A stretch of 64,000 nt of DNA from positions 62,001 to 126,000 of the forward strand of contig CACZMI010000002.1 in NCBI GenBank assembly GCA_902782245.1, in the 5' to 3' direction. The DNA comes from an uncultured Bacteroidales bacterium. Its GTDB lineage: Bacteria; Bacteroidota; Bacteroidia; Bacteroidales; Bacteroidaceae. The position numbers and the translations under genes were made by a program. The first letter of the stretch is position 1, and each line of letters begins with the position of its first letter. Under the pieces are notes generated by a model. It did not search any database and had not been told where the DNA came from. It worked only from the letters and a program-made list of their open reading frames with translations. Positions 26,013 to 35,823 of the stretch are shown here, piece by piece.

Positions 26013-28189
26013 CAGGCAAGTTTCTTTATAAGGGTCAGTACATTGTGTCCGTCCACACGCTCATAGTTTATATGGTCCATTATCTGACGTATCAGATGAA
26101 TGCCCAGACCTCCTATAGAGCGGTCCTCGGCGCTCAGGGTTATGTCCACCTCGGGTTTGGCGGTGGGGTCAAACGGTGTGCCGGTATCACTTATCACAAA
26201 CGACAGGGTGGACTTGTCGGCCTTGGCCTCAATCGTTATGTTGCCGGTGGAGTCCTTGGGGTAGGCGTAGTTCATTACATTGACCACCGCCTCCTCCATG
26301 GCCAGATTTATCTGAGTGGTTACGGCCATATCAAAGCCGTTGGCCTCACAGGCCTCCTCCACGAATGTATTTAGACGGGGTATGCGCTTAAGGTCATTGG
26401 TCAGGGTAAGACTGCGCTGATATGTCAGGTCCTCCTGATGCTTGGTGTACTGTATGGCCAGCATCGTGAGGTCATCGCTCTGCTCGGCATCGGCCACGAA
26501 ACTGCGGACGGCATTGGTCATCTGCTCCACGATGACGGTTGGCTTGAACTTGCGCTCCTGCTGCAGTTTACGGGCCATGTCTATGACACGCTGCATTTCA
26601 AACTGCTCGTGGTTTATGTTCTCGGCCTCGTTCAGTCCGTCGGTGTAGAGGAAAATGACGGTGTCAGGGTCAATCTGAGTCTCCTGTCTGGTGAATTTCC
26701 AGTTGGGCATTACACCTATCGGCAGGTTGGGGTCAACCGGCAGCATTCCGGCGCCGGTGTTACCTATAAGCAGGGGTGCGTCATGACCGGCGTTGCAGTA
26801 CTGCATACGTCCGGAAATAAGGTCCAGTACGCCCACAAACATGGTCACGAACATATTGGACTCGTTCTCCTGTGACATCACGTCGTTCAGTCTGGTAAGA
26901 ATCCTGTTGGGTTGCGCCTCATGGGCCGATACGGTGCGGAACAGGGCCTTGGTCACCACCATGTAAAGCGATGCGGGAATACCCTTGCCCGATACGTCTC
27001 CAATGCAGAAGAACAGTTTCTCGTCGCGGATATAGAAGTCAAACAAATCGCCGCCCACCTCCTTGGCGGGAGTAAGCTGGCCGAACACGTCAACGTCATC
27101 GCGGTTTGGATAGGGCGGGAAAACCTTGGGAACCATGGACATCTGGATGGCTCTGGCTATCTGCAACTCGTTCTCTATCCTGTTACGTGTTTGCTCAAGT
27201 TCGTGGTATTTCAACTGGTTGCGTATGAATGATACCAGCATGAATGCCAGCATGGCAAGTCCCAGAAGTTGCAGCAGTTTGACTGCAATGCCGTTTTGGC
27301 GCAGCGCTTCAAAGACATCGGACTCAGGTATAACGATTGCCATTGCCCAGCCGGTATGTTTTATAGGGGAGTAATAGACATAGCAGGCCACACCCTGATA
27401 CTTGACTGTCATATTTCCTGACTCACCGGCCATCATGGCTTTGTTCAGATCGTCAAAACCCTCGTTGTCCTTGAGCACGGTGTGGAAATCATGGATGTTT
27501 TTCATTATAACCTCGGGCGACGGGCTTACCATGATACGTCCGCTGCGGCTCAGTATGATACCTGCGGCCTGCGGATAAACCTTGAAACTGCTGGTCATCT
27601 CAGTTAGCCAGTCCAAGGATATGTCCGATGTGAGTACGGCCGCAACCTTTCCGTTCTCATCCCTGATGGGTACGGAGTAGGTTATCATCACTATCTCACC
27701 TCCGCCCTCATCCACATAGGGCTCGGACCAATAGCCTCCGTCAAGTTCTATGGGCTTGGTAAACCACTCCTGGTTGGGGTAGTCATATTGCTCGGTGGCC
27801 AGTGACAGCCTCCTCAGACTTCCGTCTTCATTGCGGCACACATAAGGAGCCAGCAGAGGCTTATCCTTGAGGTATCCAGGAACCAGCGCTACGGTGGAGC
27901 CTACCACCACGGGATTGTCCTGCACTATGCGTTCACACACACGAACCAGACTGTCCGGAACATTCAGGCACCACTGTGCAATCCACATGCTGTTGCGCAC
28001 GGCAGCCTCGGTCTGGTTGGTTACATCCAGTATCCTGTTGCGGGCCACCTCCAACTGGCCTTCGGCACGCAGTGATGCCTCCTCCTTTATAACATTCTGT
28101 GAGAAAAAGTATTGCGTAAATGAAGTGGCCTCCAGTGTAAGGGCGGCTATCAGAACCAGCAACAGGGCTTTATAGTTTTGTTTCTTCAT
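26012..28189 (-). CDS. Sensor phosphatase/anti-sigma kinase fusion (dCache - SpoIIE - HATPase)
   Basis: 725 residues. N-terminal membrane anchor (8-28), periplasmic dCache-like sensor (about 35-300; NQEWFTKPIELDGGYWSEPYVDEGGGE is typical), second membrane segment (about 305-325), coiled linker, SpoIIE PP2C phosphatase (about 360-570; VGGDLFDFY, GDVSGKGIPASL, NAGHDAPLL, SDDLTMLAI) and a GHKL ATPase of RsbW type (about 590-725; NLAMEEAVVNVMNYAY, GGLGIHLIRQIMD). It joins the activities of RsbU and RsbW in one protein that can act on the STAS protein encoded downstream. Signal unknown. Confidence 0.95.
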   Translation of the reverse strand: MKKQNYKALLLVLIAALTLEATSFTQYFFSQNVIKEEASLRAEGQLEVARNRILDVTNQTEAAVRNSMWIAQWCLNVPDSLVRVCERIVQDNPVVVGSTVALVPGYLKDKPLLAPYVCRNEDGSLRRLSLATEQYDYPNQEWFTKPIELDGGYWSEPYVDEGGGEIVMITYSVPIRDENGKVAAVLTSDISLDWLTEMTSSFKVYPQAAGIILSRSGRIMVSPSPEVIMKNIHDFHTVLKDNEGFDDLNKAMMAGESGNMTVKYQGVACYVYYSPIKHTGWAMAIVIPESDVFEALRQNGIAVKLLQLLGLAMLAFMLVSFIRNQLKYHELEQTRNRIENELQIARAIQMSMVPKVFPPYPNRDDVDVFGQLTPAKEVGGDLFDFYIRDEKLFFCIGDVSGKGIPASLYMVVTKALFRTVSAHEAQPNRILTRLNDVMSQENESNMFVTMFVGVLDLISGRMQYCNAGHDAPLLIGNTGAGMLPVDPNLPIGVMPNWKFTRQETQIDPDTVIFLYTDGLNEAENINHEQFEMQRVIDMARKLQQERKFKPTVIVEQMTNAVRSFVADAEQSDDLTMLAIQYTKHQEDLTYQRSLTLTNDLKRIPRLNTFVEEACEANGFDMAVTTQINLAMEEAVVNVMNYAYPKDSTGNITIEAKADKSTLSFVISDTGTPFDPTAKPEVDITLSAEDRSIGGLGIHLIRQIMDHINYERVDGHNVLTLIKKLA

Positions 28190-29019
28190 ATTATTGTGCT
28201 AAGCGCCTCGCGTAATTCGGGCATGGGACGGCGGGTGTCCCGTTCAACAATCAGAGTTTTGAGTCCGGCAAACGGACGTATCATCTCCTCGATTTCGCCC
28301 AGAGGAATGCCGGGCCCGAAATACTCCCTTGCAAAGAACTGCCAAAACCGTATGGCCAGGCTCTTGGGCATGTGGAAAGTCTCCTCAATGAACTCCTCCC
28401 GGCTCAGACAGCAGCACAGGTAGACCATACCCAGATCAAACAGGTGGTTGCCCCAGCAGAAATCGCCCAGGTCAATGAAATACCGGTCATTGCCGGCAAA
28501 TATGGCGTTGCTGTACTGAAGGTCACCGTGTATGGCGGTATCCTCATCGGGGACATCGGCGATGAAACGGGTCAGTCTGTCCTTTTGGGCCGCCGTAAAG
28601 AAGGGATTCTGCTCAAGGAGTCTGTAATAGCGGTCCTTTACGTTCTCAAACTGGGTTGTATCCACATGGGTGGCGTGCAACTGGCGGCACATCCCGGCAA
28701 ATTCGGCTGCGAACTGAGCCACTTTATCAGGCTCGTCGCCGGTGGCGCGGGAGTATGATTTCTTGCCTATGATGCGCCTGAAACGTATTCCGTAGCGGCC
28801 GTCGGCGGTAACCACGTAATCGCCGGGCTCGGGAGTGGGGATGCCCATGTCGTAAACCTTGCGTGCCAGATGCATCTCATCAAGAGGCTGCTGTATGGCA
28901 CCCGGATGATACAGTTTGAGCATAACCGTAGGGTCGGTCCTGTGCTCATAACTCTCTCCGTTAGCGCCTCCTCCCGAAAGCACCCAGTCATTTAGGTCTA
29001 TCTTTATGGCCTGTTCCAT
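28186..29019 (-). CDS. TIGR02172-type aminoglycoside-phosphotransferase-like kinase
   Basis: 277 residues from the ATG at 29019 (MEQAIK), chosen because the -7 box at 29070-29077 lies after the more distal ATG. APH-fold small-molecule kinase: an N-lobe nucleotide region with VMLKLYHPG, catalytic loop DTAIHGDLQYSNAIF with the HGD motif, and metal-binding FIDLGDFCWGN. The family is common in Fibrobacter and Bacteroidota and has no proven substrate. First gene of the six-gene operon; its stop overlaps the phosphatase start by four bases (ATGA). Confidence 0.85.
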   Translation of the reverse strand: MEQAIKIDLNDWVLSGGGANGESYEHRTDPTVMLKLYHPGAIQQPLDEMHLARKVYDMGIPTPEPGDYVVTADGRYGIRFRRIIGKKSYSRATGDEPDKVAQFAAEFAGMCRQLHATHVDTTQFENVKDRYYRLLEQNPFFTAAQKDRLTRFIADVPDEDTAIHGDLQYSNAIFAGNDRYFIDLGDFCWGNHLFDLGMVYLCCCLSREEFIEETFHMPKSLAIRFWQFFAREYFGPGIPLGEIEEMIRPFAGLKTLIVERDTRRPMPELREALSTII

Positions 29020-29069
29020 TAAATCAGACAGTAAAAAGTCCTTTTTTATCAGAAATTCTCTAAGCGTAA

Positions 29070-29077
29070 CAAAGATA
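29070..29077 (-). promoter_or_regulatory. -7 box of the six-gene stress operon
   Basis: TATCTTTG on the minus strand with a T-rich spacer upstream; about 50 bases before the kinase ATG at 29019. It sits just beside the terminator of the TonB gene. Confidence 0.72.
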
Positions 29078-29078
29078 G

Positions 29079-29118
29079 AAAAAAAACACATTGGGGACAG
29101 TCCCTGATGTGCATTTTT
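29079..29118 (-). terminator. Terminator after the 798-residue TonB receptor
   Basis: On the minus strand GCACAT, then GGGACTGTCCC, then ATGTG and a run of eight T. The inner GGGACTGTCCC is the core of the dispersed palindrome family seen at 40.2, 41.2 and 42.9 kb. Confidence 0.8.
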
Positions 29119-31515
29119 TTACTTGCCGATGTTGGCGATGATGCGCAGATTGAGCTGCCGGCCGGTCAGGTAGTTGGGTACAGCAAACTGGGTATTCTGA
29201 ATATCGGTAATCCAGTAGTAGGAGTTGACGTTGTTTATGCCCAGCAGGTTGAGGGCGTCAACACCCATCCAGATATCCTTGAAAAATCCTGACTTGCCGT
29301 AAACGTGTGGATGCTTGCTGTAATCAAAGATCTTATATGAAAGGCCGATGTCCACACGCTTGTATGCGGGAGCACGGAAAACCTGCTTCTCTCGGCCGCT
29401 GTGGGTGGGGCCAAATGGCAGTCCGTCGGCCAGTGAGCAGCGCAGTGACATCTTCCAGTTTTCCTTGCGCGGGAAATAGTCAGTGAAGTAAAGTGACAGG
29501 TTGTAGAGTTGGTCGGTGGGACGGGGCAGCCACTTGCCGCCTATGTTCTCACGGGTGTTCATGAGTGAGAATGTTATCCACGATGCGGTGCCCGGTACAA
29601 ACTCGCCGTACAACTTCATGTCAATGCCGGTTGCATAACCGTGAGCACAGTTCTCTCCGTAGTAAACAATCCTTACATTATCCAGGTTGTACGGAATAAG
29701 ACGGTCCAGTTTCTTGTAATAGACCTCGGTCGTGAACTTGAACGGACGGTCATATACCCTGAAATCATAGTCCGCACCCAGCACCACCTGTACCGAGCGC
29801 TGAGCCTTTATTTCTTTGTTCAGATTGACCTGATAGATGCCACCGGTGTTTACCGTATCCTTTATCTCCTTGTAGAAAGGTGTCTGGTAATAGACTCCCG
29901 TAGAGAGACGGAACAGGAAATCCTCATTGAACGCGGGGGTGAATCCCACCGTCAGACGCGGACTTACCGTGACCTCTCTGTTCCAGCTCCACCATGATGC
30001 GCGCAGCCCGGCATTCAGGGTAAAGAGTCCCACACCGGTGTTGAGTCTGTATGTATCCTGGATGAATGCGGCGGCCTTGTTGTTGGATATGCCGTGATCA
30101 GACTTGAGTGAGTAGATCATCTCCATGGGGCCCGTCTGGGTGTAGGGCAGGGTGTAGCCGGCCGAGTCACGCATCTCCCATTCGCGCATATGGTCCTGCA
30201 CCTCCTCATGGCGGTATTCCAGACCCCATCCTATGGTTCCGGCAACATCTGTTTTGTGGGTACCTTTGAGTGATGCCGTATATACGGTTGATTTGAGGCG
30301 GTTGCGTGCATGTTGCATGAATGATCCAACCGCCAGGTTGTCACCGCCGGTGGCCTCGTCCAGCCAGTACTGACTCAGGATATCAAAAGATTCGCTCTCA
30401 TGACTGGAGAACGCCGCCAGATTAAAACGGTATACGGAATTCTCTTGCCTGCGCTTTATATCCAGTGCGCCGAACAGGGTGTTGAAACGGTCGCTTTCCC
30501 AACCCTCATAATAGACCTTGAATGTCTTGGGGTCCTTTGCTGTGCCGAATGTGGTGGTCCGGTCAGTAGGCGTGAAGTTATACCTGTTTACGGCAGCATT
30601 GCCTATCAGACCTATCTCCCATTTCTTGTTTGGGGTCCAGCTCATATATGTCTGGTAATCCAGGAATGACGGGTCGTACTCTCCGTGAGTGTCCAGCGTG
30701 CCAAGCAGATAACGGGTGGTCTTGTATCGGACGCTGCCCGAGAAACTGAACTTGTCATTCCCGGCTCCCACATAGGCGCTTGCACCCAGAAGGCTGGCCA
30801 TCAGGGTGGATTCAAAGCCCTGCGGACGGCGGTAGTTTATATCCAGGACCGATGACATCTTATCACCGTACTCCACGCTGAATCCGCCGGTTGAGAAACT
30901 GATGGACTCCACCATATCGGGGTTGATAAAACTCAGTCCTTCCTGCTGCCCGGCACGTACCAGCAGCGGGCGCAGTATCTCGGTCCCGTTCACATAGACG
31001 CTGTTCTCATCAAAGTTACCGCCGCGCACATTGTACTGGCTGCTCAGTTCGTTATGGGTGCTCACGCCGGCCTGCGTGGCAATGATGGATTCCACGGAGC
31101 CGCCGTTGGCATCGGCTGTAAAGCGCAGTCCCTCGGCGCTTATGTCCTGCATTCCGTCGCTGCGGCGGCGGGTTGCCGTAACGTCAACGTTCTGGAGCGT
31201 ATAGTTTGATGTGGGTAGCATTATGTCCAGCTGCACGGTATCGGCCGGATTGATAAGTGTGCGGCGGCGCGTCTCATGACCCACCATGCGGAATACCAGG
31301 TTAAGGGTATCGGTCCGGGTGTTTACGGTAAATGAATACTCACCCTTAAGGTTGGTCATGGCCGAGTGCAGCGTGAGTTCCTCATTGACCGTAGCCAACT
31401 CTACGGGCTGTCCGGATTCATCGGTCACACGACCATGGATATACACACGACGTGCCTGGCTGGCGATTGTCAGGCACAACAGAATGGCTGTAAGTGTATA
31501 TTTTTTTAAGAGCAT
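29119..31515 (-). CDS. TonB-dependent receptor with carboxypeptidase-like N-terminal domain
   Basis: 798 residues. Signal peptide, then a carboxypeptidase-like regulatory domain (about 23-105; HGRVTDESGQPVELATV), a plug (about 115-225; QAGVSTHNELSSQYNVRGGNFDEN) and a barrel ending RQLNLRIIANIGK. No SusD partner is near, so it may act on siderophores or other small ligands. Monocistronic with its own terminator. No substrate can be named. Confidence 0.92.
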   Translation of the reverse strand: MLLKKYTLTAILLCLTIASQARRVYIHGRVTDESGQPVELATVNEELTLHSAMTNLKGEYSFTVNTRTDTLNLVFRMVGHETRRRTLINPADTVQLDIMLPTSNYTLQNVDVTATRRRSDGMQDISAEGLRFTADANGGSVESIIATQAGVSTHNELSSQYNVRGGNFDENSVYVNGTEILRPLLVRAGQQEGLSFINPDMVESISFSTGGFSVEYGDKMSSVLDINYRRPQGFESTLMASLLGASAYVGAGNDKFSFSGSVRYKTTRYLLGTLDTHGEYDPSFLDYQTYMSWTPNKKWEIGLIGNAAVNRYNFTPTDRTTTFGTAKDPKTFKVYYEGWESDRFNTLFGALDIKRRQENSVYRFNLAAFSSHESESFDILSQYWLDEATGGDNLAVGSFMQHARNRLKSTVYTASLKGTHKTDVAGTIGWGLEYRHEEVQDHMREWEMRDSAGYTLPYTQTGPMEMIYSLKSDHGISNNKAAAFIQDTYRLNTGVGLFTLNAGLRASWWSWNREVTVSPRLTVGFTPAFNEDFLFRLSTGVYYQTPFYKEIKDTVNTGGIYQVNLNKEIKAQRSVQVVLGADYDFRVYDRPFKFTTEVYYKKLDRLIPYNLDNVRIVYYGENCAHGYATGIDMKLYGEFVPGTASWITFSLMNTRENIGGKWLPRPTDQLYNLSLYFTDYFPRKENWKMSLRCSLADGLPFGPTHSGREKQVFRAPAYKRVDIGLSYKIFDYSKHPHVYGKSGFFKDIWMGVDALNLLGINNVNSYYWITDIQNTQFAVPNYLTGRQLNLRIIANIGK

Positions 31516-31640
31516 GCTTTTAAAATAACGTACAAATCCGCGTTAGAGTATAATTTTTGGCCCGTGATCAATGACTTTTTTCCAATATTTGCATAACTTG
31601 CGTTCATCCTTATTTTTTTTGTCCTTATCAACAGTTAATT

Positions 31641-33020
31641 ATGAAAATAGTGTTTGCAGGTTTTATTGAAAAATATGTATGGCGTGGATTGATGACTTTG
31701 GGCTTGTTATTAACAGCACCGATTATTAACGCTCAAACATTTATGTATTGGGATTATGCAAGTGATTTCCATAACGGTTATGCTACAGTAATGAAAGATG
31801 GAAAATGTGGTTGCATTAATCTTGATGGTCAACTGATTGTTCCTTATGAGTATGATTATGTTTGGCCTTTTGAGAATGAGAGAGCAAGAGTTATGATTCA
31901 TACTGATAGTGTTCATCATGGATTAAGGAAAGTGGTGCTAGGGACATCCTCCCAGAGGAAATACGGCTTTTATAACATGTATTATCCCGATGAGAGCATT
32001 GGTAAGTGGGGATTTGTTGACAACACGGGCAAACTTGTTATTCCTATGGAATATGATTATGTGTCAGACTACCGTGGTGGGTATTCCGTTGTTCTTAAAG
32101 ATGGGAGAAGGGGATTGATAGACATGGATGGTGATATTGTCGTTCCAATAGAATACGATGATATCATCATCGGAAATCTCTTAAATAATGACAATAATGG
32201 TCTTGTAGGTGTTGTCAAAAACAATAAGATGGGATTCTTTGATGTAAATGAAAGAAGAGTAGCAATTCCATTGATTTTCGATGAAACGAATGGGGTTCAT
32301 TTTTCTGAAGGTTTGGCTGTCGTAAATAAAGGAAAGAAAGAAATCTATATTGATCAAAGTGGCAATACGATATCTCCAGAGGAATGGGATACAGCATGGG
32401 ATTTTGATAACGGAATTGCCGTTGTAAGTAAAGATGGAACTTATTTTGTTGTTGATAAGGCTTTTGACGTGCTGGATACTGTTGGCAATGTAAGAATCAT
32501 AATGAGGTCGAATGGTGTTGTTGTGGCAGAAAATGCCAAAAACGAATGGTCCATCATAAGTGGTGATAGAAAGCTTTCCAATTTACATTATTCCCAGATT
32601 GATTATTGCGGAAAGGCTTTTTTTAGAGCAGCTATTAAAAGAAAAAACGGTAAAACCAGAAATGGGCTAATTGACATAAACGGAAATATCGTGATTCCGA
32701 TAAAATATGAGGAGTTGTATTCGTATGTTGGCGGATTAGTATTAAAGAGAAGAAACAAATGGATGTTCTTTGAATCAACTGATGGCAATCTTAGTCCGTT
32801 GGTGTCAATAAAATGTCAAGAGGCAGATGGCTTTTATGATGGATTATCCAGAGTTCTAAGAAAGGGTAAATTTGGATATATCAATAAAAAAGGTGAAGAA
32901 ATAATTCCATGTAAATATGAATACTCCAGGAATTTTCAAGAGGGGAAAGCTGTTGTGATGAATAACAACAAATGGGGTTTTATTGATGTCCGTGGAGAGG
33001 TTCTGGTCGTTAATTATTGA
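31641..33020 (+). CDS. WG-repeat protein
   Basis: 459 residues with an N-terminal signal-like segment (VWRGLMTLGLLLTAPIINAQ). The rest is made of about eight WG repeats of roughly 45 residues, each with the pattern K-x-G-(F/Y)-I-D and a downstream I-P-x-x-Y-(D/E) (for example WGFVDNTGKLVIPMEYDYV, GLIDMDGDIVVPIEYDDI). WG proteins are thought to be beta-rich binding surfaces; function is not known. Markedly AT-rich against its neighbours and paired with the next AT-rich gene, which suggests later acquisition. Confidence 0.9.
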   Translation: MKIVFAGFIEKYVWRGLMTLGLLLTAPIINAQTFMYWDYASDFHNGYATVMKDGKCGCINLDGQLIVPYEYDYVWPFENERARVMIHTDSVHHGLRKVVLGTSSQRKYGFYNMYYPDESIGKWGFVDNTGKLVIPMEYDYVSDYRGGYSVVLKDGRRGLIDMDGDIVVPIEYDDIIIGNLLNNDNNGLVGVVKNNKMGFFDVNERRVAIPLIFDETNGVHFSEGLAVVNKGKKEIYIDQSGNTISPEEWDTAWDFDNGIAVVSKDGTYFVVDKAFDVLDTVGNVRIIMRSNGVVVAENAKNEWSIISGDRKLSNLHYSQIDYCGKAFFRAAIKRKNGKTRNGLIDINGNIVIPIKYEELYSYVGGLVLKRRNKWMFFESTDGNLSPLVSIKCQEADGFYDGLSRVLRKGKFGYINKKGEEIIPCKYEYSRNFQEGKAVVMNNNKWGFIDVRGEVLVVNY

Positions 33021-33021
33021 T

Positions 33022-33897
33022 ATGAAACATTTATTGTGCTTATTGTCATTGTTATCTGGTTGTTTGATTGGAAATGCTCAGATTACTACGAAGCAGATTA
33101 TCATTGTAAGAGATTCCGTTGGTTCTATTATTTCTGTAAATGAAGAAGAATATAGAGATAATAAAATTGTTAGATCAATTTATTCGATCGTTGATGAAAG
33201 TGGATGCATGATTCCTTCTTACGAAATTGAATACACTCAATTGAATAACAAAGACTATGTCGATTCTGTATTGACTTATTATGTATATAAGGGTGCTGAT
33301 AGTATACAAGATAAGATTGTTTCATTTTCATTTGATGTAAAGAAAAAACTACTGATGGCCCAAACAATAAAATATGTCAATAAAATAGATGTTGTATATC
33401 CTAGTGTACAATTAACTGTTTTCAAGTATAATAGGATGGGTAAAGTCGCTAAAGTGAAATACTGTCAAAAAAATGGCGACAAAATCACATGTGATTATAT
33501 TGATAAGGTTTCATATAAAGATAAAGATGTGATAGTCAGGAGGTTCTTTTTGCCATCATACAATAATAAAGGAAAAAAAGTGTTGATTCCAAGAAAAGAA
33601 TACGAGTTTTCTTTGTTGTCTACGATTGATGATAATAATCGTGTTTTATATCAAAAAGAAAAAAGATTTTCGAAAAGTGATACAGTAAATAAAATTTCAA
33701 GATATATATACGATGAGTTTGGAAATTTGATAAGAACTGATTATTACTCGCAGGCAAATGCTAAAGAGTCATATTTATATAGTGATTATAATGAAATTAA
33801 CTATGAAAATGGCAAAATCGCAGGTGTTATTCATTACAGAGAAACAATGTCTGGCATCAAGACGATAATGTATAGTGAAGAATATGTATATGAGTAA
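33022..33897 (+). CDS. Exported protein of unknown function
   Basis: 291 residues from the ATG at 33022, two bases after the WG gene stop. A signal peptide with a cysteine near the end (LLCLLSLLSGCLIGNAQ) makes it secreted or a lipoprotein. The body is rich in Lys, Tyr and Asp with repeated short strands (KYNRMGKVAKVKYCQKNGD, IYDEFGNLIRTDYYSQ) that resemble loose YD-type repeats without a firm match. Very AT-rich. Likely translated with the WG-repeat gene; I cannot assign a role. Confidence 0.75.
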   Translation: MKHLLCLLSLLSGCLIGNAQITTKQIIIVRDSVGSIISVNEEEYRDNKIVRSIYSIVDESGCMIPSYEIEYTQLNNKDYVDSVLTYYVYKGADSIQDKIVSFSFDVKKKLLMAQTIKYVNKIDVVYPSVQLTVFKYNRMGKVAKVKYCQKNGDKITCDYIDKVSYKDKDVIVRRFFLPSYNNKGKKVLIPRKEYEFSLLSTIDDNNRVLYQKEKRFSKSDTVNKISRYIYDEFGNLIRTDYYSQANAKESYLYSDYNEINYENGKIAGVIHYRETMSGIKTIMYSEEYVYE

Positions 33898-34002
33898 TAG
33901 CATCCGATATGATTAGTATTTAGTTGCGGCTTTAGCGCGCATACGTGCGGACGTTCCGAGAATTATGACTAAATTCGCGGACAACTAATTGTTTTTCCCG
34001 TT

Positions 34003-34530
34003 ATGAACAAGTTCAGCGACCTTATAGCAACGCGCCGCAGCATGCGCAAGTTCACTACTGAGAAACTCTCTGATGAGCAGAAGATGACCATCCTGCGTGC
34101 TGCCCTGATTTCACCCACCGCCAAGAATAACCGCGGTTGGGAGTTTGTGACTGTTGAGGACCCGGCTATGCTGGAGAAACTGTCCAAGTGCCGTGCCATG
34201 GGTTCCGGTTTCCTGGCCGAGGCGGTTTTTGCCGTTGTGGTGCTGGGTGATCCCACCAAGAGTGACTGCTGGATAGAGGACTGCTCCATTGCAGCAATAG
34301 ATATGCAATTGCAGGCCGAGGATCTGGGCCTGGGCAGTTGCTGGTGCCATATGCGCGGCAGGGCCGATGCAGACGGCAAGAGCACCAAGCAGACCCTGAT
34401 GGAACTCTTGGGCATTCCCGAGCAGTATGAGCCCGAGTGCATTGTGGGCGTGGGCTACAAGAATATGGACCGCAAGCCTTACGAGGATGATAAGATAGAG
34501 TGGACCAAGGTTCACAAGGAGAAGTTCTGA
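34003..34530 (+). CDS. Nitroreductase-family flavoprotein
   Basis: 175 residues. The opening ATRRSMRKFTTEKLSDEQ and the GLGSCWCHM stretch are those of FMN-dependent nitroreductases, which reduce nitro compounds or quinones with NAD(P)H. Short members such as this are common in anaerobes. It is followed four bases later by the DUF2520 gene, so the pair is probably co-transcribed. The physiological substrate is unknown. Confidence 0.9.
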   Translation: MNKFSDLIATRRSMRKFTTEKLSDEQKMTILRAALISPTAKNNRGWEFVTVEDPAMLEKLSKCRAMGSGFLAEAVFAVVVLGDPTKSDCWIEDCSIAAIDMQLQAEDLGLGSCWCHMRGRADADGKSTKQTLMELLGIPEQYEPECIVGVGYKNMDRKPYEDDKIEWTKVHKEKF

Positions 34531-34534
34531 GCCG

Positions 34535-35305
34535 ATGAGGATAGCGTTGATAGGATCTGGCCGTGTAGCCACTTGCATGGGACCGCAACTCAAGGCTGCG
34601 GGGCACGCCATTGCCTGTGTCTATAGCCGCACTATGGCCAATGCTCTTGAACTGGCTGATACTCTGGGCGCTCCCGCAACGGACAGCCTGCAGAGCCTTC
34701 CCGTGGCCGATGTCTATCTTACAATGCTTACCGATGACGCTCTGGTTGAACTGGCTCCGGCCATAGTGAAGGGCAGGGAAAGCGCCCTGTTCCTGCACAC
34801 TGCCGGCAGCATACCTATGGATATCTGGAAAGATGCCGGTGCCGGCCGTTACGGAGTGCTCTATGCGATGCAGACATTCTCCAAAGGTGCACAGATTGAC
34901 TGGCCGGAGGTTCCGGTATTCGTGGAGGGCTGTAATGCTGCAGAACTGGAGACAATAATACATCTGGCATCGGGCCTTTCAAAAAAGGTTACGCCCTTGA
35001 GTTCAACCGGCCGCAAGAAACTTCACATAGCAGCGGTGTTTGCCTGCAATTTTGCCAACCGCATGTATGCCATAAGCGAGGACCTGCTGGCAACCGAGGG
35101 AGTACCTTTCAGCGTGATGCTGCCGCTGGTGCGTGAGACCGCCCGCAAGGTGGAGACCATGAGCCCCGCGCAGGCCCAGACCGGACCCGCCGTTCGCGGT
35201 GACCGCAAGGTGATAAACGAGCATCTGGAACTGCTCAGGGACTATCCTGAGTACGCCCAACTTTATAAACTGATTTCTGTTGACATAAACAAGGACCTGA
35301 AATGA
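34535..35305 (+). CDS. Rossmann-like/DUF2520 protein
   Basis: 256 residues. N-terminal NAD(P)-binding fold with the glycine pattern [13 protein letters not shown] (residues 3-15), then a DUF2520 helical part (from about 125; [21 protein letters not shown] is a family signature). It resembles short 6-phosphogluconate or pyrroline-carboxylate reductases; the reaction is unknown. The conserved Bacteroidota order DUF2520 - HAD phosphatase - Maf is present here, and its stop overlaps the next start (ATGA). Confidence 0.9.
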   Translation: MRIALIGSGRVATCMGPQLKAAGHAIACVYSRTMANALELADTLGAPATDSLQSLPVADVYLTMLTDDALVELAPAIVKGRESALFLHTAGSIPMDIWKDAGAGRYGVLYAMQTFSKGAQIDWPEVPVFVEGCNAAELETIIHLASGLSKKVTPLSSTGRKKLHIAAVFACNFANRMYAISEDLLATEGVPFSVMLPLVRETARKVETMSPAQAQTGPAVRGDRKVINEHLELLRDYPEYAQLYKLISVDINKDLK

Positions 35306-35820
35306 TAAACTACGACCTTAACTCCATCCGCGCCCTGATATTTGATGTGGACGGCGTGCTGAGCAAACCCGTTATGAATCTCTCGCCCAGCGGTGATCCG
35401 GTACGTACCGTAAACGTAAAGGACGGCTATGCCATGCAGCTGGCCGTAAAGATGGGCCTGCACCTGTGCATCATAACCGGTGCCCGCGTGGAGGAGGTTC
35501 GCAAACGCTACGAGGGTCTGGGCATAAAGGATGTCTATATCTGCTCAAGCGTCAAGATAAATGACTTCAACGAGTTCAAGGCCAAGTATGACCTCAAGCC
35601 CGATGAGATACTCTACATGGGCGATGACATCCCTGATTGGCAGGTAATGAGCCAGTGTGGACTGCCCTGCTGTCCGGCCGATGCCTGCCCCGAGATTCAG
35701 GCGCTGTGCAAGTACGTATCGCCCTACAAAGGCGGTGAGGGCTGCGTGCGCGATGTGCTGGAGCATGTGCTCAAGGTACAGGGCAAATGGATGAAGGATG
35801 AACATGCATTCGGCTGGTAA
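35302..35820 (+). CDS. HAD-family phosphatase, KdsC type
   Basis: 172 residues, the length of KDO 8-phosphate phosphatases. Motif I is IFDVDGVLS (residues about 13-21), and [10 protein letters not shown] is motif III/IV with its acidic pair. KdsC frees KDO from KDO-8-P for lipid A core synthesis. Bacteroidota carry several such short HAD proteins, so the substrate is probable, not certain. Overlaps the upstream gene by four bases and is three bases from maf. Confidence 0.85.
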   Translation: MINYDLNSIRALIFDVDGVLSKPVMNLSPSGDPVRTVNVKDGYAMQLAVKMGLHLCIITGARVEEVRKRYEGLGIKDVYICSSVKINDFNEFKAKYDLKPDEILYMGDDIPDWQVMSQCGLPCCPADACPEIQALCKYVSPYKGGEGCVRDVLEHVLKVQGKWMKDEHAFGW

Positions 35821-35823
35821 ACG

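Noticed and set aside
33921..33987. Inverted repeat TTAGTTG ... CAACTAA before the nitroreductase gene
   Set aside because: Arms are short, distant and AT-rich; no T tail; probably chance.
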